NCBI GenBank assembly: GCA_041394845.1 | Contig: JAWKHL010000003.1 | Coordinates: forward strand, 186,001-250,000 | DNA from: JAHCHG01 sp041394845 | Lineage (GTDB): Bacteria > Acidobacteriota > Blastocatellia > Pyrinomonadales > Pyrinomonadaceae | Length of the DNA: 64,000 nt | Reading direction: 5' to 3' | Shown here: piece after piece, positions 43,504-50,675 of the stretch | Layout: each line of letters begins with the position of its first letter | Position numbering within the stretch: the first letter of the stretch is position 1 | Translations under genes and position numbers: made by a program | Notes under the pieces: model-generated | What the model was told of the DNA's origin: nothing | Databases searched by the model: none | What the model saw: only the letters and a program-made list of their open reading frames with translations

Positions 43504-43856
43504 AATTTTTAACTCGGTTTCCTGAAGCAAATTATTGTTGCTTTAATTTTCTTTTGTTGGTAAAATGCCTTAGCTTAAAATCTTAAAATAACCTTTCAAA
43601 TAAAGACGGCAAATGCGGTCGAGGGTATACTTCGCCCTGACCGCTTATTGTTAGCAGTGCTACAACCGATGTGTTTTTGAGAGTGCCGATAAGGACAATT
43701 ACTCTCCAATTTTTCCTAAGAAAAAATTTCTCTTTTCATCCAAGGAAACCCCGCATTTACGGGAATTTCAAAACAAATTTCAGATGGCAGACATCAAAAT
43801 CCTCAAAATGAAAGATCCCGAATTTTAATGTCTGCCCTTACATTTTAGCAACTAAA
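43504..43856 (-). promoter_or_regulatory. rplL-rpoB spacer with two stem-loops (possible attenuator/processing region)
   Basis: The 353-nt gap contains no gene. GCGGTC/GACCGC with an inner GGG/CCC forms a hairpin at 43615-43644. GGCAGACAT (43786-43794) and ATGTCTGCC (43828-43836) form a second, with a 33-nt loop just after rplL. In E. coli this same place holds the operon attenuator and an RNase III site; a similar role here is inference. Confidence 0.45.
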
Positions 43857-44252
43857 TTATTTAAGTTCAACCGTTGCGCCGGCATCGGTCAACTTAGTTT
43901 TAATTTCTTCGGCTTCTTCTTTCGAAACACCTTCCTTGATGGCTTTCGGAGCGCTGTCAACCAGTTCTTTGGCTTCCTTTAAGCCGAGACCGGCGACGAC
44001 TTCGCGAACGACCTTGATGACGTTGATCTTGCTCGATCCGGCGCTGGTCAGGACCACATCGAATGAATCCTGTTCAGCCGCAGCGGCACCGCCGCCATCG
44101 CCGCCGGTACCGGCCTGAGCAACCATCACCGGCGCAGCCGCAGCAGCGGCCGAAACGCCGAAGACCTCTTCCAATTCCTTAACCAATTCGGACGCTTCGA
44201 GGAGCGTCATTCCTTTCAAATATTCGACAACATCTTCTTTTGAAACTGCCAT
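43857..44252 (-). CDS. rplL: 50S ribosomal protein L7/L12
   Basis: The 131-residue stalk protein that recruits translational GTPases. The N-terminal dimerisation helices (MTLLEASELVKELEEVFG), an Ala/Gly-rich hinge and the C-terminal domain (KINVIKVVREVVAGLGLKEA, then KELVDSAPKAIKEGVSKEEA) are normal. GGAGGA lies 13 nt before ATG 44252. Confidence 0.97.
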   Translation of the reverse strand: MAVSKEDVVEYLKGMTLLEASELVKELEEVFGVSAAAAAAPVMVAQAGTGGDGGGAAAAEQDSFDVVLTSAGSSKINVIKVVREVVAGLGLKEAKELVDSAPKAIKEGVSKEEAEEIKTKLTDAGATVELK

Positions 44253-44521
44253 GATAATTAATAGTCCTCCATTTGGGGTTCTTGTGTTTATTCGTTTGTT
44301 AATCGTTAATTGTTAATTGTTAATTGCCGTTTGTACTCACGAAAACAACTAACCATTTCCAATCAGCCATTAACAGTTTTTTGTTGGTGTCAGCCTTGAG
44401 AACCCAACGGGACATCTCCGTTCGGCATTTGCATCGGTCGCCTACTTGAAAACATCCGAGCTGCAAAAGCGACCTGACTTATCGCTTCGCCCGTTTTTCC
44501 TTGAGTCTTGGCTATTTCGAT

Positions 44522-44566
44522 CGACGCGATCATTCGTTTCTTGAAAGAAACAGACGAAGCGCGTCG
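44522..44566 (-). promoter_or_regulatory. stable stem-loop in the unusually long rplJ-rplL spacer
   Basis: CGACGCG/CGCGTCG closes an inner TTCG/CGAA and TTTCTT/AAGAAA helix, 12 nt after the rplJ stop. The spacer 44253-44578 (326 nt) has no gene; its rplL-proximal part contains TTAATTG-type short repeats (about 44297-44330). Confidence 0.55.
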
Positions 44567-44578
44567 AGTGTAAAATCT

Positions 44579-45349
44579 TTATTCCGCTTCCGGAGCCGCC
44601 GATTCTTCTTTTTCGGCTTCGGCGTCCTCGCCGGACTCCGCTTCCGGAGCGGCTTCCGGAGCCGCCGGTTCTTCACCGGTTTCGGCGCTTGCCTCGGCTT
44701 CGGCAGGGGCTTCGGCGGTCGCTTCTTCGGTCGGCGCGGCCTCTTCTTTGGCCTCGGCCGCCGGAGTTTCATCAGCTTTCGCCTCTTCCGCCGGAGCGGC
44801 TTCAGCCGGAGCCGGAGCAGCAGTATCGGCCGGAGCCTTTTCCCCGATCTGTTTGATAACAACGGCCAGATCGCGCGGAACGGCATTGATGACCGTCACC
44901 AGACGCTGAGCCTGACTGTTGAGAACGAACAGCAGTTTGGAGATAAGCTCTTCTTTCGAAGGCAGGCTGGCGATCGCTTCAACCTGTTTCAAGTCAACCA
45001 CTTTGCCGTCAACGACTCCCGCCTTAAAGGTAAAGATCGTATTGTTTTCCTTGACGAATTTGGAAACCGTTTTGGAAAGTTCGACGGCGTCGTTTTCCGT
45101 CCAGGCAATGGCCGTAACGCCTTTGAAATGCTCGCTCGCATCTTCGTAAGGCGTGCCTTTAACGGCCAGTCGCGCCAAAGTGTTCTTGACGACCTGATAT
45201 TTCGCCCCGGCCTCGCGCAGTTGATTGCGGATCTCCTGATCCTTGTTGACGGTCAGATTGGTAAAACTGACGATCATCGCCGATTTGGCGGCGTTCAACT
45301 GTTCGGTGAGGGCGTTTAAGTCTTTTTGCTTTTGTTCTCTTGATTTCAT
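44579..45349 (-). CDS. rplJ: 50S ribosomal protein L10 with long Ala/Glu-rich C-terminal tail
   Basis: Residues 1-170 are a standard L10 (stalk base; KSAMIVSFTNLTVNKDQEIR, KYQVVKNTLARLAVKG, and LLFVLNSQAQRLV followed by TVINAVPRDLA). They are followed by about 85 residues of low-complexity Ala, Glu and Pro (EEAKADETPAAEAKEE-like), making 256 residues instead of the usual 165-180. The tail follows the segment that binds L7/L12 dimers, so it may be an acidic, flexible extension of the stalk. GAGGAG stands upstream of ATG 45349. Confidence 0.96.
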   Translation of the reverse strand: MKSREQKQKDLNALTEQLNAAKSAMIVSFTNLTVNKDQEIRNQLREAGAKYQVVKNTLARLAVKGTPYEDASEHFKGVTAIAWTENDAVELSKTVSKFVKENNTIFTFKAGVVDGKVVDLKQVEAIASLPSKEELISKLLFVLNSQAQRLVTVINAVPRDLAVVIKQIGEKAPADTAAPAPAEAAPAEEAKADETPAAEAKEEAAPTEEATAEAPAEAEASAETGEEPAAPEAAPEAESGEDAEAEKEESAAPEAE

Positions 45350-45366
45350 AGTTCTCTATTCGCTCC

Positions 45367-46071
45367 TCACTTTGATTGAATGAAATTCATCTCGTCGATC
45401 AAAACGCCCGGACTCATTGTCGCGGCCAGATTGACCTTTTTGACGTAGCGGCCCTTGGCCGTCGTCGGTTTGGCTTTCAAAACCGCTCCGATCAATGCTT
45501 TGGCGTTTTCGAGAAGTTTGTTCTCGTCAAACGAAACCTTGCCGATCGGCGTGTGAATGACGCCCGTTTTATCGACTCTGTATTCGACCTTACCGGCTTT
45601 CGTTTCTTCGATGGCCGTTTTGACGTCCGGCGTTACGGTGCCGGTTTTCGGGTTCGGCATCAGGCCGCGCGGCCCCAGAACCTTACCCAGTTGTCCGACC
45701 GAACGCATCATGTCCGGCGTGGCGATAACGGCATCGAAATCGAGCCAGCCGCCCTTGATCTTTTCGACCAACTCATCGCCGCCGGCAAAATCGGCCCCGG
45801 CCTCTTCGGCCTCTTTGACCTTTTCGCCCTGCGCGATAACGACGATGACCTTCGATTTGCCGCCCAGGCCGTGCGGCAGAACGATCGTTCCGCGGACCAA
45901 TTGATCGGCCTTGCGCGGATCGACGCCGAGCCACATCGTCAGCTCAACGGTTTCGTCGAAATTGGCAAAGGCGATCTCCTTGACTTTGGCCACCGCTTCG
46001 GCGGTCGTGTACTTTTTCAGCGGCTCGATCTTTTCCAGAGCCGCGCGATATTTTTTACCTTTTTTTGCCAT
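45367..46071 (-). CDS. rplA: 50S ribosomal protein L1
   Basis: The 234-residue L1 binds 23S rRNA at the E-site stalk. Recognisable segments are ETVELTMWLGVDPRKADQ, RGTIVLPHGLGG, LGPRGLMPNPKTGTV and KVSFDENKLLENAKAL. GGAGG lies before ATG 46071. It sits 17 nt upstream of rplJ and was probably autoregulatory in ancestral operons; I see no clear L1-binding mimic. Confidence 0.97.
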   Translation of the reverse strand: MAKKGKKYRAALEKIEPLKKYTTAEAVAKVKEIAFANFDETVELTMWLGVDPRKADQLVRGTIVLPHGLGGKSKVIVVIAQGEKVKEAEEAGADFAGGDELVEKIKGGWLDFDAVIATPDMMRSVGQLGKVLGPRGLMPNPKTGTVTPDVKTAIEETKAGKVEYRVDKTGVIHTPIGKVSFDENKLLENAKALIGAVLKAKPTTAKGRYVKKVNLAATMSPGVLIDEMNFIQSK

Positions 46072-46137
46072 TAAAAACCTCCAAGGTGCAAACGAAGCTT
46101 TCTTTGCAAAGCCTCTCCCTCAAATTGATTTTAGATT

Positions 46138-46183
46138 GACGATTTTGGATTTTGGATTGAAACCTCAATAATCCAAAATCGTC
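46138..46183. repeat. inverted GGATTTT-type repeat at the rplK 3' end
   Basis: GACGATTTTGGAT (46138-46150) pairs with ATCCAAAATCGTC (46171-46183). The repeat overlaps the rplK stop codon, so the last residues (TISD) are encoded by repeat units. Confidence 0.7.
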
Positions 46184-46610
46184 AGTCCGAAATCGTCAGT
46201 CCCATGCTTCTCGCGGTTCCTTCGATGGTGCGAGTCGCTGATTCTAAATTAGTGGTGTTCAGGTCAGGCATCTTGGTTTTGGCGATCTCGGCGAGTTTGG
46301 CGCGAGAGATCGAACCTACCTTGGTGCGGTTCGGTTCGCCTGAGCCTTTGGCGATTCCGGCGGCCTTGCGGATCAGATCGGCGGCCGGCGGAGTCTTCGT
46401 TTCAAAAGTGAACGAACGATCCGCGTAAACCGTGATCACCACCGGAATTTTCATATCCGGGTCGTCGTTTTGCGTTTTGGCGTTGAACGCCTTGCAAAAC
46501 TCCATGATATTGACACCGTGTTGTCCGAGGGCCGGACCGATCGGCGGGGCGGGATTCGCCTTTCCCGCAGGAATTTGTAATTTGATATAACCTGCTATTT
46601 TCTTAGCCAT
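46182..46610 (-). CDS. rplK: 50S ribosomal protein L11
   Basis: The 142-residue L11 of the GTPase-associated centre. It contains YIKLQIPAGKANPAPPIGPA, LGQHGVNIMEFCKAFNAKT and a C-terminal domain with GSISRAKLAEIAKTKMPDLN. No Shine-Dalgarno is evident at ATG 46610. The first gene after nusG, with a 143-nt gap. Confidence 0.96.
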   Translation of the reverse strand: MAKKIAGYIKLQIPAGKANPAPPIGPALGQHGVNIMEFCKAFNAKTQNDDPDMKIPVVITVYADRSFTFETKTPPAADLIRKAAGIAKGSGEPNRTKVGSISRAKLAEIAKTKMPDLNTTNLESATRTIEGTARSMGLTISD

Positions 46611-46753
46611 AATTTGATTAACGATTTCGGGAATTCGCCCTGTTAATGAAGCGCCCCGAAAATGTCCTCATAAATTTTTGTTAACCCATAAAAATTTGCT
46701 ATTTACGATCTGTCGCCGGATCGCAAATCGCAAATCTAAAATCCAAAATCTTT

Positions 46754-47314
46754 TTATTCTTCCTCGGCAAAGGTGACTTTTTCCACATCCAGAAAGTTGA
46801 GTTCAACCGGAGTGGAACGCCCGAAGATCGTCACCGTGACTTTCAAAGTCGTCTTCTCTTCGTTGACCTCCTCGACCTTGCCGGTAAAACTGGCGAACGG
46901 GCCCGACTTGATCCTGACCACTTCGCCAACCTCGTAAGAGAATTTCGGCTTCGGTTTTTCGGCCGCCACCTCGACATTGTGGACGATCTGATCGACCTCA
47001 TCCTGCGTCAGCGGGGTCGGGTTTTTTCCTCCGAGAAAACCCGTTACTTTGGGCGTCGCTTTGATAACGTGAAAGACGTTGTCGGGAATTCGTCCGTTCT
47101 CGTTGCATTCGATCTCGATCAGGACGTAACCGGGATAAAACATCCGCGATGATTCGATCCGTTTGTTCCCGCGCATTTCGACGACCGTTTCTTTCGGCAA
47201 CAAAACCTCGGTTATCAGATCGCTCAGTTCCATGTCGCGAATTCGCGCGTTGAGACTCTCGACAACCTTGTTCTCATGCCCTGAATATGTGTGGATAAAA
47301 TACCACTGCCTCAT
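46754..47314 (-). CDS. nusG: transcription termination/antitermination protein NusG
   Basis: A 186-residue NusG. The NGN domain begins QWYFIHTYSGHENKVVESL, with FYPGYVLIEIE in the middle. The KOW domain is VRIKSGPFASFTGKVEEVN. It binds RNA polymerase clamp helices and couples transcription to Rho or ribosomes. It lies 12 nt downstream of secE. Confidence 0.97.
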   Translation of the reverse strand: MRQWYFIHTYSGHENKVVESLNARIRDMELSDLITEVLLPKETVVEMRGNKRIESSRMFYPGYVLIEIECNENGRIPDNVFHVIKATPKVTGFLGGKNPTPLTQDEVDQIVHNVEVAAEKPKPKFSYEVGEVVRIKSGPFASFTGKVEEVNEEKTTLKVTVTIFGRSTPVELNFLDVEKVTFAEEE

Positions 47315-47326
47315 TGTTAAAAATCC

Positions 47327-47578
47327 TTATAATCCGACGAGTTTATTGATCAGCCAGGTGAGACCTTGTAAAATATAAACCCATCCCTGATCGACCAAAA
47401 ACAAATAAACAGAGAAGAAAATCACGCTGACAAGTACGACCAGCGTCGTATTTCGAACGTCATCGGAAGAGGGAAAAGTAGTTTTATCCAACTCTTCGCG
47501 CGTCTTGCGAACAAATTCGCCGACGCCTTCCTTTCCATCTTTGTTTTTACCACCTAAGGTGTCCACTGCTTCCGACAC
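47327..47578 (-). CDS. secE: preprotein translocase subunit SecE
   Basis: The 83-residue SecE has one membrane helix (about 48-70) preceded by the conserved amphipathic FVRKTREELDKTTFPSSDDV. GTG 47578 follows GAGGAG by 8 nt. Stabilises SecY in the Sec translocon. A glycine/lysine-rich N-terminal stretch (GGKNKDGKEGVGE) is a little longer than in minimal SecE. Confidence 0.94.
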   Translation of the reverse strand: MSEAVDTLGGKNKDGKEGVGEFVRKTREELDKTTFPSSDDVRNTTLVVLVSVIFFSVYLFLVDQGWVYILQGLTWLINKLVGL

Positions 47579-47606
47579 TTCTTTTACTCCTCAAAAAAAA
47601 ATTAAA

Positions 47607-47682
47607 TGGCAGGGGTACCAGGATTCGAACCCGGACCTAAGGTTTTGGAGACCTCCATGCTAGCCATTGACACCATACCCCT
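47607..47682 (-). tRNA. tRNA-Trp (anticodon CCA)
   Basis: Cloverleaf with acceptor AGGGGTA/TACCCCT, anticodon loop CTCCAAA, T-arm GGTTCGAATCC and encoded 3' CCA. Lies between rpmG and secE, its usual place in this cluster. Confidence 0.95.
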
Positions 47683-47687
47683 AAAAT

Positions 47688-47765
47688 GATTTTGGATTTT
47701 AGATTCTAGATTTTGGATCACAGATATTTTTCAATCCAAAATCGGCAATCTAAAATCCAAAATTG
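47688..47765. repeat. inverted pair of GGATTTT-type tracts between rpmG and tRNA-Trp
   Basis: Tracts 47688-47719 and 47732-47765 face each other; the second ends 3 nt from the rpmG stop. Confidence 0.65.
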
Positions 47766-47767
47766 AA

Positions 47768-47920
47768 CTACTTATTTTCCCGGTGCACTGTGTGGCAACG
47801 GCAACGACGGCAGAATTTTTTGAACTCCAGCCGATCCGGCGTGTTCTTTTTATTCTTGGTCGTTACGTAATTGCGTTCCTTGCACTCCGTACATTGTAAA
47901 GTCACGTTATCACGCGGCAT
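47768..47920 (-). CDS. rpmG: 50S ribosomal protein L33
   Basis: A 50-residue protein reading MPRDNVTLQCTECKERNYVT at its start and ending KFCRRCRCHTVHRENK. It is the zinc-binding (C+) form with CxxC at 10/13 and 37/40. The gene lies between tuf and tRNA-Trp, the conserved position. The stop is TAG at 47768-47770. Confidence 0.95.
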   Translation of the reverse strand: MPRDNVTLQCTECKERNYVTTKNKKNTPDRLEFKKFCRRCRCHTVHRENK

Positions 47921-47939
47921 AACTTCTAACCTCTTTTAC

Positions 47940-49127
47940 TTAGTCAATGATTTCGGTAACGGTACCGGCTCCAACTGTTCGTCCGCCTTCCCTGATCGCA
48001 AACCTCAATCCTTTCTCCATCGCGATCGGCGAGATCAACTCGATCTCCATCTGAATGTTGTCTCCAGGCATCACCATCTCCACTCCTTCCGGCAAATGCG
48101 CCACTCCCGTCACGTCCGTCGTCCGAAAGTAAAACTGCGGCCTGTAACCAGTGAAAAACGGCGTGTGCCGCCCGCCTTCCTCTTTCGTCAAAACATACGC
48201 CTCAGCCTTGAACTTCGTGTGCGGTGTGATCGTTCCCGGCTTGGCTATCACCTGCCCTCTCTCGATCGCCGACCGATCCACTCCCCGAAGCAACAATCCG
48301 ACATTGTCTCCCGCCACTCCTTCGTCCAACAACTTCTTGAACATCTCGACTCCCGTGCAAACCGAGTTCTGCGTATCTCTGATCCCGACGATCTCCACCG
48401 GCTCGTTGACCTTGATGATCCCTCTCTCGATCCTCCCGGTCGCCACTGTTCCTCGACCTTGAATCGTGAAAATGTCCTCGACCGGCATCAAAAACGGCTT
48501 GTCCGTGTCTCTCTCCGGCGTCGGTATGTAATCGTCAACCGCCTGCATCAACTCGTCGATCCGCGGCTCCCATTCCGGATCTCCTTCCAGTGCCTTGAGA
48601 GCCGATCCCTGAACGACCGGAATGTCATCACCCGGAAAATCATATGACGAAAGAAGCTCTCTGATCTCCAACTCGACCAACTCCAACAACTCCTCGTCAT
48701 CGACCATGTCGACCTTGTTCATAAAGACAACCATCGCCGGCACTCCCACCTGACGAGCCAGCAGAATGTGCTCTCTGGTCTGAGGCATCGGTCCGTCGGT
48801 CGAAGCAACAACCAGAATGGCTCCGTCCATCTGAGCCGCTCCGGTGATCATGTTCTTGACATAGTCGGCGTGGCCAGGACAATCGACGTGAGCGTAATGA
48901 CGATTCGACGTCTCGTACTCGACGTGAGCCGTGGCGATCGTTATTCCGCGTGCCCTCTCTTCGGGAGCATTGTCGATCGAATCAAAAGACCGAAAGGCCA
49001 TCTTCGGATTATGTTTACCCATCACTTTTGTAATGGCCGCCGTCAAAGTCGTCTTCCCGTGATCGACGTGCCCGATCGTCCCGATGTTCACGTGCGGTTT
49101 GCTTCTATCAAATTTCTCTTTCGACAT
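47940..49127 (-). CDS. tuf: elongation factor Tu
   Basis: The 395-residue GTPase delivers aminoacyl-tRNA to the ribosome. G1 is GHVDHGKTT; G2 is in ERARGITI; G3 DCPGHADYVKNM; G4 NKVD. Domains 2 and 3 are complete and end GRTVGAGTVTEIID. Codon choice differs from the rpl/rpo genes around it: Leu mostly TTG, Gly GGA/GGG, Arg AGA/AGG/CGG and Val often GTG, where the neighbours prefer CTG/CTC, GGC, CGC/CGT and GTC. Confidence 0.97.
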   Translation of the reverse strand: MSKEKFDRSKPHVNIGTIGHVDHGKTTLTAAITKVMGKHNPKMAFRSFDSIDNAPEERARGITIATAHVEYETSNRHYAHVDCPGHADYVKNMITGAAQMDGAILVVASTDGPMPQTREHILLARQVGVPAMVVFMNKVDMVDDEELLELVELEIRELLSSYDFPGDDIPVVQGSALKALEGDPEWEPRIDELMQAVDDYIPTPERDTDKPFLMPVEDIFTIQGRGTVATGRIERGIIKVNEPVEIVGIRDTQNSVCTGVEMFKKLLDEGVAGDNVGLLLRGVDRSAIERGQVIAKPGTITPHTKFKAEAYVLTKEEGGRHTPFFTGYRPQFYFRTTDVTGVAHLPEGVEMVMPGDNIQMEIELISPIAMEKGLRFAIREGGRTVGAGTVTEIID

Positions 49128-49179
49128 CTGTTTTCTTTATCCTCTTTAATTAACTAGTTAAATAAATCAATAAAATAGC

Positions 49180-49254
<75 letters not shown>

Positions 49255-49295
49255 TTCTTTGATAAATGCCCTTAAATTCTTTTCGCAAAAAATTT

Positions 49296-49371
49296 TGGAG
49301 CGGGAGACGAGGCTCGAACTCGCGACATTCAGCTTGGAAGGCTGACGCTCTACCAACTGAGCTACTCCCGC
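49296..49371 (-). tRNA. tRNA-Gly (anticodon TCC)
   Basis: Acceptor GCGGGAG/CTCCCGC, anticodon stem TCAGC/GCTGA around CTTCCAA, T-loop AGTTCGAGCC, CCA encoded. Confidence 0.95.
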
Positions 49372-49377
49372 CCATTT

Positions 49378-49462
49378 CGATTTTAGATTTTGGATTGCCG
49401 ATTTTGGATTGACCACCAATCCTTACTTCAATGAACCAAAATCTAAAATCTAAAACCCAAAA
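49378..49462. repeat. inverted pair of GGATTTT-type tracts between tRNA-Gly and tRNA-Tyr
   Basis: Tracts 49378-49410 and 49436-49462 in opposite orientation separate the two tRNA genes; probable hairpin in the precursor RNA. Confidence 0.65.
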
Positions 49463-49468
49463 TAAGTG

Positions 49469-49556
49469 TGGTGCAAGGGGTAGGATTCGAACCTACGTAG
49501 GGCGTCAGCCCGCCGGGTTTACAGCCCGGTGCCATTAACCACTCGACCACCCTTGC
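49469..49556 (-). tRNA. tRNA-Tyr (anticodon GTA)
   Basis: An 88-nt class II tRNA with acceptor GCAAGGG/CCCTTGC, anticodon stem CCGGG/CCCGG around CTGTAAA, a long variable arm and encoded CCA. The first gene of the tRNA-tuf-rpl-rpo cluster. Confidence 0.95.
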
Positions 49557-49612
49557 AGCTTATTATCAAACTGCTACTTCAAATGACTTTTCGAGTCGGT
49601 AGCAAATTTCGC

Positions 49613-49641
49613 ATTTTATCCAACTTTTTGGCAAGTTGCAA
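49613..49641 (-). promoter_or_regulatory. candidate promoter of the tRNA-Tyr/tuf/rpo cluster
   Basis: On the minus strand TTGCAA (49636-49641), a 17-nt spacer and TAAAAT (49613-49618), about 55 nt before the mature tRNA-Tyr. Confidence 0.5.
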
Positions 49642-49658
49642 GTTAAGAAGGGATGGTT

Positions 49659-50576
49659 TCATTCATTTTCTTTAAAATCTTTTTTCTCGAACGCCGCGCG
49701 GGCCCGCGGATGAAATTTTTCGTAGCTTTTCCTGAGATGCGCGTCCGTCAGGTGGGTGTAAACCTGAGTAGTCGAGATGTCGGCGTGTCCGAGCATCTGC
49801 TGAACCGAACGGATGTCGGCCCGGTTTTGGATCAGATGAGTGGCGAACGAATGTCTGAGGGTGTGCGGCGAGACGTCTTCGAGACCCGCCTTTTCGGCGT
49901 ACTCTTTGATCATAGAGTAGATCGTCTGGCGCGTCAGAGGCGTTCCGGTCGCCGCAACGAAAAGATTTCTGATCTCGATGTCATCTTTCTTCCGCCGCCT
50001 GGCCAGATAGCTTTTGACCCATTCGACGGCGCTCCGCCCGACCGGAACGCGCCTGATTTTGCTCCCCTTGCCTTTGCACTTCAAAACCCCGGCGTCGATG
50101 TCGATATCGCCGATCCGCAGATCGACCGCTTCCGAAACCCGCAGACCGCAGGCGTACATCAGTTCCAGAATCGCCCGGTCCCGCAAACCGGTCTCGGCGG
50201 AAACGTCCGGCACGCTCAACAGACGCTCGACCTCCTCCTGATTCAAAAACTTCGGCAGATAACTGCTCTTTTGCGGCGCGATCAGGTCTTCCGCCGGATT
50301 TTTTTTGATGTGCCCGTCGAATTGCAGAAATTTGTAAAACCCGCGCAGAGCGCTGATCAGACGCCGCCGGGAGTTTTCGGCCAATTCTGACGCCGACAGA
50401 TCGATCAGCCATTCGCGCAGATCCTTTCGATCCAGATCTACAAGGTCGAGTTTATTTTTTTCCGCCCAGCTTTTCAGTTTCGCCAGATCCCGCTCGTAAC
50501 TTTCGACGGTGTTCCGCGCCAGCCCCTTTTCGACCTGCAAGTATAAAAGATATTCCCTGATAAAATCGCGATTCAT
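49659..50576 (-). CDS. xerD: site-specific tyrosine recombinase XerD-like
   Basis: A 305-residue recombinase that resolves chromosome dimers at dif with XerC. An N-terminal SAM-like core-binding domain (FIREYLLYLQVEKGLARNTV, SYERDLAKLKSW) precedes the catalytic domain. The catalytic residues lie in ACGLRVSEAVDL, HTLRHSFATHL, LGHADISTTQVYTHL (Arg, His-x-x-Arg, His, Tyr). ATG 50576 is used because sequence further upstream is repeat tract. XerD versus XerC is assigned by overall look only. It is a housekeeping recombinase, not an island integrase. Confidence 0.88.
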   Translation of the reverse strand: MNRDFIREYLLYLQVEKGLARNTVESYERDLAKLKSWAEKNKLDLVDLDRKDLREWLIDLSASELAENSRRRLISALRGFYKFLQFDGHIKKNPAEDLIAPQKSSYLPKFLNQEEVERLLSVPDVSAETGLRDRAILELMYACGLRVSEAVDLRIGDIDIDAGVLKCKGKGSKIRRVPVGRSAVEWVKSYLARRRKKDDIEIRNLFVAATGTPLTRQTIYSMIKEYAEKAGLEDVSPHTLRHSFATHLIQNRADIRSVQQMLGHADISTTQVYTHLTDAHLRKSYEKFHPRARAAFEKKDFKENE

Positions 50577-50646
50577 TTCAATTTTGGATTTTAGATTTCG
50601 GATTTCGGATTTCAATCTAAAATCGGCAATTCGAAATCCGAAATCT
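50577..50646. repeat. GGATTTT/AAAATCC inverted tract upstream of xerD
   Basis: Two facing tracts separated by only a few bases; together a near-continuous imperfect palindrome directly before the xerD ATG. Confidence 0.7.
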
Positions 50647-50675
50647 GTGGGTTTTTGTTAAAACCTTCATCGCTA

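Noticed and set aside
49469..50576. Tyrosine recombinase next to a tRNA cluster as a sign of an integrated island
   Set aside because: The recombinase is a housekeeping XerD-type protein, the tRNAs belong to the conserved tuf-rpo cluster, and no direct repeat of a tRNA 3' end or phage-like genes were found.
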